A stretch of 64,000 nt of DNA from assembly GCA_015039465.1 (NCBI GenBank), contig MU130357.1, positions 115,888 through 179,887 on the forward strand, in the 5' to 3' direction. Every line of letters begins with the position of its first letter. The first letter of the stretch is position 1. The notes beneath the pieces are model-generated. The model was not told where the DNA came from, ran no database searches, and worked only from the letters and a program-made list of their open reading frames with translations. This DNA comes from Phlegmacium glaucopus (Eukaryota; Basidiomycota; Agaricomycetes; Agaricales; Cortinariaceae). This document shows, in pieces, positions 53,536 through 64,000 of this stretch. The position numbers and the translations under genes were made by a program.

Positions 53536-54424
53536 CGCTTCAAGCTCAAATTTTCTTTCCGTTCACACCATTTCTTCGTCTCACGATCCCAAGTTCGATC
53601 CTCCACTTCCTTCAATCTTTGTACAGCGTTCATGTATATACTCTGCTGAAAATGTGAGTTTAATTGTGTCCAGTCTTCATCGCAGAAGTCACTTGCAGTG
53701 TTTCCATTACGATTCGAAAACTCTCTAACCATCTTCTTCGACATACACCTAGCTTGTACTGTAATATTCTGGAAACATGTCGACATCTTCATCGGAGAAC
53801 CCCCTGTAGATAGGCTGTTACACTTCTCCACACCTTCCGATTGGTCCCCCCCAAAAAAAGGATTTACCGCCCATGGGCGGGTTCGAATAGAGTGTACTGT
53901 GTATCGTGTACTTGGGATTGAGTCGGGTTCGAAAGCCTTAAATGAAAAGAGTTCCATCATCTTCATGAGAATCGTCGTCAGTGCTAAGCGCTCAAACGTT
54001 TTTAACGCTTGGAATAGGCAGTTCTTTCATCCCTGAAGGCGACAAAGCAACATGTATGTCTGATCCCAGATCTTAATGCGTTGAAGATAAGCACTAGTGA
54101 GCAATAGAACAACGCCTGACAGCGACTGGTGTGGTGAGCAAGGTGTCTCTTTCTTCGCATCGCATCTTGTTCAGAGTTGCAGCGTGACCAGGCAAACATC
54201 GACTGAGGTCCAGGATCAAGGACGATTCGCGCCATAAGAAAATAAGGCAAGTCAGTCACGTATGGTTCTATGGCAAGGGGCCTAACGCTGCAAACAGAGG
54301 CATAAATATTTCAAACCCGATTCCAAGAGTCACCGCCAATGTCAAAACGGATAAAATGCGGTCAGGCAAGCATGTCATTAGAGCATACAAAATAGTTTTG
54401 GGCATAACGATACACAACGAAGGA
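53536..54424. repeat. duplicated BTB downstream flank, no intact gene
   Basis: 53545-53760 minus encodes RNGNTASDFCDEDWTQLNSH, then an intron-less run to WCERKENLSLKR, likely the 3' exon of a lost convergent gene. 53815-54280 is the second copy of the 51680-52290 segment. 54290-54424 shows nothing. Confidence 0.5.
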
Positions 54425-55066
54425 TCAGAACTGTCACAGCAACCCAATTTTTATCAGAATCATAGAAAAGTGCAGGGGACGCGAGAACTTACTCTCAGAG
54501 GCTCGAAGAACCATTTGTTCTTTCCACTTGTGTAACGATCCTCAAACAACTTTTTGATCGTCTTCTTTGCATTTTCCCGCTGTGATGGCTCCTTGAAAGA
54601 ATCACTAGTCACTGCGCCTTTCAATCCCTCCAATTCGAGGGCGTAACGCGTTGGGAAGAGATGAGAGTAGTTGACAACCTGGATATTGTATAACACGACT
54701 TTGAGATCAAGCTCAACTATACAAAAATTGAAGAACGCACCTTGATGAATGGCTTCACTTTGCTCCTGTGTGCTAACTTTTTCTGACCCATACGTCTCGT
54801 CACTTTTCGTGGATAACGTTCGATCCCAGCAACGATGGCATGGGGGAATGGCTTCTCCTTGGTACCCTCATCTAATTGCTTGATAACTACAACCTTTTTG
54901 CCCGCCTGACGGCCTTGGAGAACAATGGCGACCTAAGGCCATGCACGATAAATACACGACCAGGGGGCGACTTTACAGCGTTTCATACCTTTCCGGGCTT
55001 GTATACTATCGTACACTTCAGTCTTCACATATACAATATAAACGATGAACACATACCTTTGACCAT
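54425..55066 (-). CDS. RPL27: 60S ribosomal protein eL27
   Basis: Five exons: 55066-55057, 55005-54989, 54932-54741, 54678-54493 and 54430-54425, total 136 residues, the usual eL27 length. Reads MVK | VYKPGK | [49 protein letters not shown] | [38 protein letters not shown] | F and stop. Component of the large ribosomal subunit. Introns start directly after the third codon, as in many highly expressed fungal ribosomal protein genes. The final exon supplies only Phe and the stop codon. Intact. Confidence 0.95.
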
Positions 55067-58000
55067 CTCGATAAACGACGCTCTTGATTACGCTGTTTGC
55101 AGTAATGTACAGGAAATTGCGGATGTTCGGCGATACCCGCAGTGGCTTGCTAGTTTCGAAATAAGGTTCATAACACGGTTAGTCATCACGTGCACGGCAT
55201 CGGCTTGAAATTTGGTCCCAATGACTATTAATAGTTTATTCCTACTTTACGATGTAAGAACAAGCGGTCCTCGCTGCTCTTTGCCTCATGATCCAAGAAA
55301 CTTCTTCTCCTGGTAAATTTGTTGGACTTTCCGACAAGCTGCGAATGACTGAAGTATGCCCAGTGAGCTAAAGAGTTCAGTACGTTTCCGATAGTTCAGC
55401 ATCTGCCAAATAATTGGTTAACCCCGTGATAGACTTGAACATCTATGTTGCTGGAAAAAATGTGATTATTCCGAATTCATTTGACGCGGAAAATTGAAAT
55501 CTATCGATTTATGCGATAGAAGGTAATCCATTTATTCCAGTCGCTGGGTCTCGGTTATTCCACAATTCTCAACCCCTCTGAAGACCGGTATCTCCTATGC
55601 TCACTGATTTGTAAAGTACTTAACCTCTTCTAACAATTTTGTCATTTAAATGGATTCAAAAGGATGGGCTGGGGATGGCTCATGTCGTCCATGGTTTAGG
55701 GAGACCCTTGGAGAGAACGCCGATGCATGGTCCAAAAGCATTTTCACCCGTCAAATACCATTCTGTCGACCCATACAGAGAGAATTCATCCGCTGTATAT
55801 CGAAGTAGTAACGGATCACAAATTCGAAAATTTTGTTTCCAGGGGTTTCGTTTTTTCTCAAAAGTACTTTGTTTATTACCCAGTGCATTGCGCTCTGTGT
55901 TGGCGAGCTGGGAGTGGGTGACCGTCCGACTTTGCCGTGTTGAACTGCGCTATATACCTCCTCTGGTGGAACAAGGATTTATATGCTTAGACCGTTTTCA
56001 TGTCCTCATTCAAGTCTCCGCCGCCTTCCTGCTCGCTGTCCAAACAGTCCGAGTAAATTCAGATTAGATATCTAGGGCATCGCGGACACTCCCAGGAATG
56101 ATAATTTACGAACAAGAGGTGCCTGGGCGATTTGGCTGGCAATAACAATATGCAATCGGTTGCAAGCGAGATCTCTACATAGACGAAGTTAACCCCTGAG
56201 GAATTTCACACTCTTTTCCAAGCTGCTCTAGAGTCCAGGGTCATTCCAATATCGTGCTTGTAGTATTGCTATGATCGTTGCTCCCATTTATCTTCAATAA
56301 GATTCTTCTCAGCTCTAACATACTTTTAATTGTGTGAAACAATCCTGGGTAAGTGTCAATGAAGTTCTCCGCACCGAAAGAGATCTCCTACCTGAATATT
56401 TAGTTGCTTTGTCGGAGTATTATTCCGAGTGGGTGAAAAAATTGTCATTGTATCGCGTGGGTACTCATTATTTTCCATCTGCTCGCAAAAGATGATCTAC
56501 TAGCGCTATACTGTACTATTATGACCGATCGTTCACATCACTGCCCGTTGTATTCATACGACGACCTTTTCCGAGAACAGGTTCGACAACCGGTCCAACC
56601 TTTAATTCCTTAAAATTATCTTGGTCAAACTCGACATCTTCGGGGGTGAATGTTCGAAGAAGACCGCCATCTTCGGCGACAAGAACCCCATCGTCAACGG
56701 ACCAAGATGCTATGTGTCTCTTGATGACGTTGAACGGAATATCACTACCATCCTCGAAAACGCTGGCTCCCTATCGTTCGTCCCTTCAACGTCATTAGAG
56801 GCGGACGAATCACGCGAGAGCTCTTTGACGAGGTCGGAGTTTGACTTGTGGAGATTTGGAAGGGCGGATAGAGCTTCTGGGGAGGTAATGCTTGCATGCG
56901 AGAGGTCGAATGATCCAACACAATATAGCTCAAATGCCTACGTCAATCAATAACATTAGGGTTTAGAATAGGGCTGGGCAATGACACAGGGATAATGTTA
57001 CCACGGACCAAGGTCTTGTTTCTCTGTTTCTACATGGTTCTCATCGGGGAGTTCCGTGAGAGGTTCAAGATCTTCAACGATAATTCACATTCCTTCGATA
57101 TTCTATACGCAAGAATAATAAGGGAGAAATAGGGAGGCTAGGAACGGAAGGCATCAGTTTACACCTTCGATCGGGAGAAAGAAAGCAAACAGACTTTCAA
57201 GTTTCTCAGCAGTGACAAATCGTTATTGCATATCAGATACCCGTTTACGATGTTCTTGACCCGGTTCTTGCGTTGTGTCTCGCAACCTGAGATCCAAAAA
57301 GGTTACATGGTGGAATAACGATCGGTATAAGAAACCCCACACCATGAGAGTCTCCCTGAGTCGTTCATTTTGTTTCTCGCACCAGACATTTCTCCTTAAG
57401 TTCTTTCAACTCTTCCCCAGCCATCTCTGCCCTCTCCCGCAATTTCCTTATCTAACACAACCACTTCCAGTTGTTCTTATGCATCAACAAGGCGATTTTC
57501 AGGGAGTTATGATTGCTGCTTTTTGCACCAGTAAGTTCGGCCAGGAGTTTCCTGGGTTTGGCTTGCTTGGGAAGGAAAGATTGGGATTCAGCGCGACGTT
57601 CTTTGAGGCATGAGTTTCGCGTAGTCTGCTCGTCGGGTTTCCAGAACGCGGAATTTTGCGCATAAGTTGCAGTTCTTGATCATCATCGCCTGCAGGCTGC
57701 GAATTTACTAGGCGTCCTCAATCAAGGATCAAAATTTTATTAATTTACGTACCACTGAGAGAGGTGAGGGACTCCCAGAGGGAGGTTTCGCACTCAGAGG
57801 TGGAGAAGCCTGTCGAGGGCGAACTCAGGGGCGAGGTTCGTCCGATGGCCAATGCATTTGATGGTGTTTTGATTGGTGATTCCTAGCACGAAATATTGGA
57901 AGATTGACTAACAACGTTGTAGCAAGTGTGCAGGTGGTGATGCTGATGTGAGTGCTAGAATGTAGATATGCATTTGAAGTTAGGGAGACGGCGCTACTTG

Positions 58001-58105
58001 TAGTTTGGTGGGTTATCGTTGGATCGGATTGCTGTTTATGTAATCGAGAGCATCTTTCTTTTCGACTCCCATCACATCGCTCGCCACAACTCACTGTTCA
58101 TAGAT
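55067..58105. other. intergenic, no gene supported
   Basis: Contains the eL27 promoter (55070-55300). Open stretches at 55639-56067 and 56621-56953 (plus) have no family motif, no consistent splice plan and no partner copy in the window. 57700-58090 would include the promoter of the NB-ARC/TPR gene at 58106. Confidence 0.35.
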
Positions 58106-61100
58106 ATGAAGCGCATTTTTAAGAAAATCGTCAAGCCCAAGGAATCAAAATATTCATCTAAGACCATCAACGATGCTCTGAGTTCAAGCTCTGAACCAGC
58201 AACTTCGGTATCCACCATCAAAACAAGCACCGCTGTTCCCATGCTATCCGTTCCCGCTAATGTTGCGGCTGCAAGCGCACCAGTTATTCAAGTCCCTGGC
58301 GTGATTGTGAGCGTTCAATTTCGTCCATCTTATCCTTAAGTAGTTGACCATCGTCATCGATCAGGCTGCCCATGACCTAGTCTCTACTTCGGTCTCCGCT
58401 TTGGCAATCAATGAGCAAGATGTAAGCATTCCAGTCGCTAGCGTTACTGTGGGCGTTCAACCTCGTCCATCGCATCCTTAATCACTTAACTATTGTCATC
58501 GATCAGGCCACCCATAACCTAGTCTCTACTTCGGTTTCCACTTTCGCGAACAATGATCTTGCTCCTGTAAGCATTCCAGCCACTGGCGTTAATGTGAGTG
58601 TTCAACTTAGTCCATATCCATCACTACTCAATCATCCTCGTCGATCAGAGTGACCATGAACTCCATATCTCCACTTCGGTTCCCGCTCTGGCTGTCATTC
58701 CTGTAGACCATCCGGAAGGAAATTCACCCTCGCCTGATGCCGTAATGCAAGCCAAATTGGGATCCATAGAATCGCAACAAAATCCCTCGGTAAGTTGCTT
58801 GCACCATGTGTTCTCGGCTTTCACTCATGATCAGTAGGATCAACAATCTGTCTTGGGTCTCTTTGCGAATGTCCAGAGTATCCTCATTACTGGTGGCATT
58901 TTTGTAAGTCTTTCGTGTATGTTGTGTGTATGATTTAGCAATAAATATACATATAGAACAATGTCAATGTTCTCCCTCCCAATACTGGTGAAGGACAGAT
59001 GAAGATCGCTCTAACTCGGAAGCCCAACTCAAGTCCAATATTTACTGGACGGAAAGATGTACTCGATAGACTTGAGAAGATTTTTGTTCATCGTGCTACT
59101 AGTGGACTGACGTCTAGGCGCTCGTGTCTCCTTTGGGGACTGGGAGGGATTGGAAAGACCCAGATTTGTCTCAAGTTCATAGAAGGAATGTCTGACAGGT
59201 AAGGGTCTTCACTTTGCCATTCACAACAGTGGATTTATTTCTTGTTAGTTTTTCACATGTATTCTGGGTTGATGCCTCCTCTCAGGAGAGCATTGAAATG
59301 TCTCTCAAAGGCATATCTAGCCTTCCTGCTGCCCAAGCTTCCCATGTGGATGGCTCAGTTGAGTCTATCCTCCAGTGGATATCTTCTCTCCATGAAGAAT
59401 GGTTGATTGTGTTTGATAATGCTGATGATCCTCTGCCAGAGGTGGTGGCCAAGTTCATTCCTCCAGGTAACAGAGGTAATCTTCTGGTTACTAGCAGAAA
59501 CCAATCCATGGGGAGGATTGTATCCTTTGAGAACAAAATTGAGATCCATGAAATAGAGGAGCCAGATGCTATAACTCTGCTTCTCAAGGCCAGCTGTTTG
59601 GATCCATTGCCTGGGCATTTACATGCTGGCAAAAAGATTGTGACTGAACTTGGCTGCATTCCTCTTGCTATTGATCATGCTGGTGCTTTTATTGCAGCTG
59701 GGAAATGTGACATTGATCGATATCTGAGGCAATTCTCAGTGCATCGTCAGGCTCTTATGTCAGATGCTACATTCACAGGAGCATCAAAGTATGATAGAAC
59801 AGTGTATGGGACTTGGGATCTTTCTTTCAAAGAAATAGAAAAGAGAGCTTGTGGACATTCCACTGCTGGAGATGCACAAGCAGCCCAGGCTGCAATCCTA
59901 ATTCTTCAAATATGTGCTTTCTATCATCATAGCAATATTTCTAAAGAGATATTCCAATTTGCTGCTGAAGAGGCCATGAAACATGTTATTGATAGTGACA
60001 TAGCCTCAAAGTTACCTCAGGCAGTCACTGTACTGGATCATACTCTGCTTGGTGTGGACAATGATGGTCATTGGGATGAGTTCATCTTTGGACAAGGGAT
60101 TAGTGTCCTTCTCTCTTTCTCCTTGATGAAAAGAGGACAATCATCTAAAATGTTGTCTGTTCATCCTCTGGTGCACTACTGGAGCCGGGAGAGAATGTCA
60201 AAATATGAGCAGCAAAGAATGTGTGAGATAGGAAGCATAATCTTGTCCTGTGCAATTTCATGGAGATTTGAAAGTCATGATTATGCACTGAGACGGTTAA
60301 TGTTTCCACATATCAAGGCAAATGAGCTATATGGAAGGCAGATAGGAGTTATAAAGCAGTACTATGATGATAAATGGACCAATTTTGCACTAGTAATGGG
60401 GGAGAATGGAGATTGGGACAATGCAGAGCAGCTGGAGGTTCAAGTTATGGACATGAGGAAGAAGCTGCTTGGTGCAGAACATTCAAAAACCCTCATCAGT
60501 ATGGCTAATCTAGCAAACACATACAGGCATCAGGGAAGGTGGAAAGAGGCAGAGCAGCTGCAGATTCAAGTTATGGACATAAGGAAGAAGCAGCTTGGTG
60601 CAGAACATCCAGACACCCTCATTAGTATGGCAAATATAGCAAAGACATATAGTGATCAGGGAAGGTGGAATGAGGCAGAGCAGCTGCAGGTTCAAGTCAT
60701 GGACATGAGCAAGAAGCTGCTTGGTGCACAACATCCACACACCCTCATTAGTATGGCAAATATAGCAAACACATACAGGGATCAGGGAAGGTTCAATGAG
60801 GCAGAGCAGCTGCAGGTCCAAGTTATGGACATGAGGAAGAAGCTGCTTGGTGCAGAACATCCACACACCCTCAAAAGTACAACAAATCTAGCAATCACAT
60901 ACAGCTATCAGGGAAGGTGGAATGAGGCAGAGCAGCTGCAGGTTCAAGTTATGGACATGAGCAAGAAGTTGCTTGGTGCAGAACATCCAGACACTGTCAA
61001 CAGTATGGCAAATCTAGCAAAGTCATACAGGTATCAGGGAAGGCTCAATGAGGCAGAGCAGCTGCAGATTCAAGTTATGGACATGAGGAAGAAGCAGTGT

Positions 61101-61613
61101 GGTGCAGAACATCCACACACCCTCAATGGTATGACAAATCTAGCAATCACATACAGGCATCAGAGAAGATGGAATGAGGCAGAGCAGCTGCAGGTTCAAG
61201 TTATGGACATGAGCAAGAGGCTGCTTGGTGCAGAACATCCAGATACCCTTAACAGCATAACAAATTTAGCAATCACATACAGGGATCAGGGAAGGTTCAA
61301 TGATGCAGAGCAGCTGCAGATTCAAGTTACAGACATGAGCAAGAAGCTGCTTGGTGCAGAACATCCAAACACATTCATCAATATGGCTAATCTTGCAATC
61401 ACATACAGTGATCAGGGAAGGTGGAATGAGGCAGAGAAGCTGCAGGTTCAAGTCATGGACATGAGCAAGAAGCTGCTTAGTGCAGAACATCCACACACCC
61501 TCACTGCTATGGCTAATCTAGCAAAGACATACAGTGATCAAGGAAGGTGGAATGATGCAGAGCAGCTAAAACTTGAAGTCATCAATGTAAAGAAGAGAAT
61601 TGGAAGAGACTGA
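58106..61613 (+). CDS. NB-ARC/TPR NLR-like protein, intact, 9 TPR units
   Basis: Exons 58106-58306, 58365-58448, 58507-58593, 58649-58789, 58838-58903, 58957-59198 and 59249-61613 give 1,061 residues in one frame. Start MKRIFKKIVKPKESK. Residues 1-170 are Ser/Thr/Val-rich and include three similar exon units (see findings). Then ILITGGIFNNVNV (about 186-198), the P-loop GLGGIGKTQ (254-262), Walker B EEWLIVFDNADD, GNRGNLLVTSRN, GCIPLAIDHAGA and VHPLVHYWSRERM at the MHD position, then nine 42-residue TPRs (about 660-1040) and a cap. STAND NTPases of this type are thought to oligomerise on ligand binding and trigger defence or cell death; the ligand would be read by the TPRs. Paralogue of the frameshifted gene at 18247-22240. 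Confidence 0.9.
60410..61570 (+). repeat. 126-bp tandem repeat array encoding 9 TPRs
   Basis: Unit encodes EQLQVQVMDMSKKLLGAEHP, then HTL.SMANLA..Y.DQGRWNEA. Units are similar but more diverged than those of the minus-strand paralogue, and belong to a distinct sub-group (QGRWNEA rather than QRRWDEA). Confidence 0.9.
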
Positions 61614-62432
61614 AGTGGCCCAATCATCAAAGTATAACAGTGTTTGTATACCTTACTTACTTTCAATTGCACTATGCTTTGAAACAAAAAATCAAATTTC
61701 AAATTTTTAGCACAAATTAAAGAAAAGCTGCACATTTCAACAGAAACAGAACCTAGTCTTTCTGTAGAAATCAAAACAGAAAACAATGCATATTATTTTC
61801 CTTTAGCAGGCTTATGAGACAAACAGATGGGTAAGTGCAATGATAAGTAGCTAATTTATATACTCAGTAAGATAGAATGTGTTAGAGGATGTAGGAACCC
61901 AGGAATCAAGTTGAATTCCAAGATGCTTATTGAAGATAAGCACCTTGCACCTATATACTACAAGTGTGAGAGCTAATACAACTAAATATGGCTAGTACAT
62001 AATAAAAGGTAGGATGTGTTATAGATAACAAGAATAGATGCTGATGTGTGACCGCAGTCAGGGATATCATTGGTGGAGAGATGACTACTACTACAATGAG
62101 GGGGTAAGGGTGGTGCAGGATGAAGGGTATGTGGTAGGAGTACAATCATAGAGTAAGAGATGAAGGTAATACATACTAAGCATATCATAGAGGTGGATAC
62201 AATGAGTATCCCCTGACAGAATGGAGTAAACTACAAAGACAACAATAAGAGCACTCAAAAACAAAAGGAAAGCTTGGGACATTGTGCATGCTTGAACAAG
62301 CTCCAGAATTCCAACACTTCCTTTGAATTCTGACATTCAATTCAAAAGTGAAAATGGATATCTAAAAGCAGCCATGACCTGCTTAATAATATCAGCCAAA
62401 ATCTGAATGATGTCAACATTGTAAGGTCATAT
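61614..62432. other. 3' flank, no gene seen
   Basis: AT-rich. A TGTAGGAACCCAGGAATC at 61889 could begin an LTR-like repeat, but no matching end or target duplication was found. Confidence 0.3.
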
Positions 62433-63013
62433 TGTTAAGTTTAAAACAAGGAAGCCACATCGGAGTTACTCCAGAACGGACGGAACGGAACTGGAACAGT
62501 AACCCGGAAAGGACGTTGGCCTCAGCGTGTGTGCTGTGCCGCCCAGCTCCTAAGGTGTCCTGATTTTGGAACGGAAGAAGAAAGTAACAAGTCGGGAGAC
62601 CTCAGTGACTTAGAGGAAAAACAAGAGGAGGAAACTAAGTTGATATTCGAACTGCGGGAAAACATACAAGTTTTGAGTACTTAAATAAATAAAGGAATAG
62701 CAACTGAAATATAAGAGATAAATATAAGTGCTGCGTTCTGCTCCCGGAAAGGTCCTGCATTCTTGGGTGAATAATCCATGGCGGGTATGCTGACTGATGG
62801 TGGGAAGGATGATGACAAAGAATAGTGGTAGTGGCAAAGAAGTGATAACGGGCTTGGAGTATAGACAGAGGAACTGGAATGACACGGAGAAGTCTCAGAG
62901 TTGAACATAGGAAGAGTAGTTTGGGATATAAGGGAAGGCACTGTACAGAGTACGGACTACTGGAAACAGCTCCGATGGAGCTGGACCGGAGTAATGTATA
63001 ACAGAATGTAACA
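62433..63013. mobile_element. solo LTR, family A copy 2 (581 bp)
   Basis: TGTTAAGTTTAAAACAAGG to AGAATGTAACA with target duplication CATAT at 62428-62432 and 63014-63018. Colinear with 7118-7701 throughout. Confidence 0.9.
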
Positions 63014-63018
63014 CATAT

Positions 63019-63680
63019 CATGATTGGTCATCAGTTATGACTGTAGACTTTAAGAGTGGTAATTTGCTGATGGATGCCATTAGGTTTGATTGAAAAACTC
63101 CAGAGGTATAAAGGATGGCAGTAAGTGAACTTTTTAATCAAATAGGGTTTTGGTACATCCCTGTGTTGTGACTCAATTTATAGCTTCTATAATGATTTTA
63201 GCATCTCATTTCTGTTGAAGAATCTATGAGTAATATTAATAGACTCACATTTGATGCTATATGATCTAATTCTAAGTTTAAAATAACATGGAATAATAGA
63301 AGTTCCTCTCTACATATCATGGACCTATGCCATTTATCTACAGGTTCTTCAGAAAAAATGAAGTTGAAAGTGATTGTGGGAGCAATAAATTGAGCTACAA
63401 TGAAGGGATATCCTGAAATTTATTCATCAGGCATATTAATTCTATGATTTCTATGCATTCCTCTTGTACCAAGGGCATTTGATTATGCCTGACCCTTTCC
63501 TCTATTGTCAAACTGGGACAGCTTGGGGACAGCAGCTTGGTACATCATGTGACAAGGCATAATCTTCATCACCAGAAACCATTCAATGGGCAGCCATTGG
63601 CAGAACACCAGTGAACCACTTTCTGGGCTGCAAAAACTACTTGAAAAATAAAGGTAAATGATATACAACATTTGGTTATT
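63019..63680. other. intergenic between two LTRs, no gene seen
   Basis: AT-rich, short frames only. The two LTRs of family A that flank it are in the same orientation, but the left one has its own target duplication, so this is not an element interior. Confidence 0.5.
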
Positions 63681-64000
63681 TGTTAAGTTTAAGGCAAAGG
63701 AGAAGTCACGTCGGAGTTACTCCGGAACAGTAACCCGGAAAGGACGTTGGCCTCAGCGTATGTGCTGTGCCGCCCAGCTCCTAAGGTGTCCTGATTTCGG
63801 AACAGAAGAAGAAAGTAATAAGTCGGAAGACCTCAGTGACTTAGAGGAAAAACAAGAGGAGGGGAACTAAGTTGATATTCGAACTAAGGGAAAACATACA
63901 AGTTCGAGTACTTTAAATATAAAAGGAATTGCAACCGAAATATAGAATATAAATATAAGTGCTGCGTTCTGCTCCCGGGAAAGGTCCTGCATTCTTGGGT
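63681..64000. mobile_element. LTR, family A copy 3, cut by the window edge
   Basis: Begins TGTTAAGTTTAAGGCAAAGG and follows copies 1 and 2 up to the end of the window, about 55 percent of the LTR length. It lacks about 20 bp of the GGAAC-repeat stretch present in copies 1 and 2. It could be a solo LTR or the 5' LTR of an element lying to the right. Confidence 0.85.

Noticed and set aside
55639..56067. 142-codon plus-strand frame
   Set aside because: No motif, no splice partners, no duplicate in the window; length is within chance for this composition.
56621..56953. 110-codon plus-strand frame (VKLDIFGGECSKKTAIF..)
   Set aside because: Reads like protein in places but the opposite strand is equally open and no family or exon continuation could be found.
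59282..59659. minus-strand frames opposite the NB-ARC exon (also 60510-60866 and 61266-61496)
   Set aside because: Antisense shadows of the conserved NB-ARC and TPR coding sequence; the apparent repeats in them mirror the TPR units.

Overview
The window is nuclear DNA of a mushroom-forming basidiomycete (Agaricomycetes). Genes carry many short introns (about 45-70 bp, GT..AG), and the families present are typical of that group: Plavaka-type transposases, copia and tyrosine-recombinase retroelements with their Agaricomycete-style domains, NB-ARC/TPR NLR-like proteins and DUF4436 membrane proteins. It is a repeat-rich accessory region in which many features are nested inside or duplicated from one another. 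Only two genes are clear housekeeping genes: TRAPP subunit 2 (TRS20, 50331-51025, minus) and ribosomal protein eL27 (54425-55066, minus).

Layout. 1-10,900 is a transposon field: the C-terminal half of one Plavaka transposase (1-1080), a nearly complete second Plavaka transposase on the minus strand (5171-1478) cut by a 224-bp solo LTR, and a divergently transcribed gene of unknown function (5403-9839) cut by an insertion that itself holds a 584-bp solo LTR. A CTAG-rich palindromic tract and a fold-back MITE follow. 11,384-15,806 is a third transposase remnant interrupted by a copia element whose left end is an inverted copy of its own 3' end. 16,000-18,200 holds an LTR remnant. 18,247-22,240 (minus) is an NB-ARC/TPR gene with a 15-unit TPR array and a frameshift; its paralogue at 58,106-61,613 (plus) is intact and has 9 TPR units. 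23,950-36,450 is a cluster of segmental duplications with three copies of a DUF4436 membrane-protein gene (two in a 2.1-kb-arm palindrome) and an MFS transporter with a truncated duplicate. 38,244-39,950 is a nicotinate phosphoribosyltransferase pseudogene. 40,216-41,849 is a compact non-autonomous copia element with apparently identical LTRs and only a gag gene. 42,640-48,530 is a tyrosine-recombinase (DIRS-like) retrotransposon with intact gag, RT-RNase H and recombinase frames. 48,575-54,280 holds two direct copies of a BTB/POZ gene with TRS20 lying inside the first copy, then eL27. The right end carries two more LTRs of the family found at 7118.

How the parts fit. The NLR-like pair and the BTB pair are fast-evolving families that expand by tandem duplication of exons, repeats or whole genes. 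The retroelements show several modes of decay and non-autonomy: solo LTRs, an aberrant reverse-transcription product, reverse transcriptase loss and a gag-only element. No CRISPR array, bacterial operon or rRNA gene is present, and I found no tRNA gene that I would defend.
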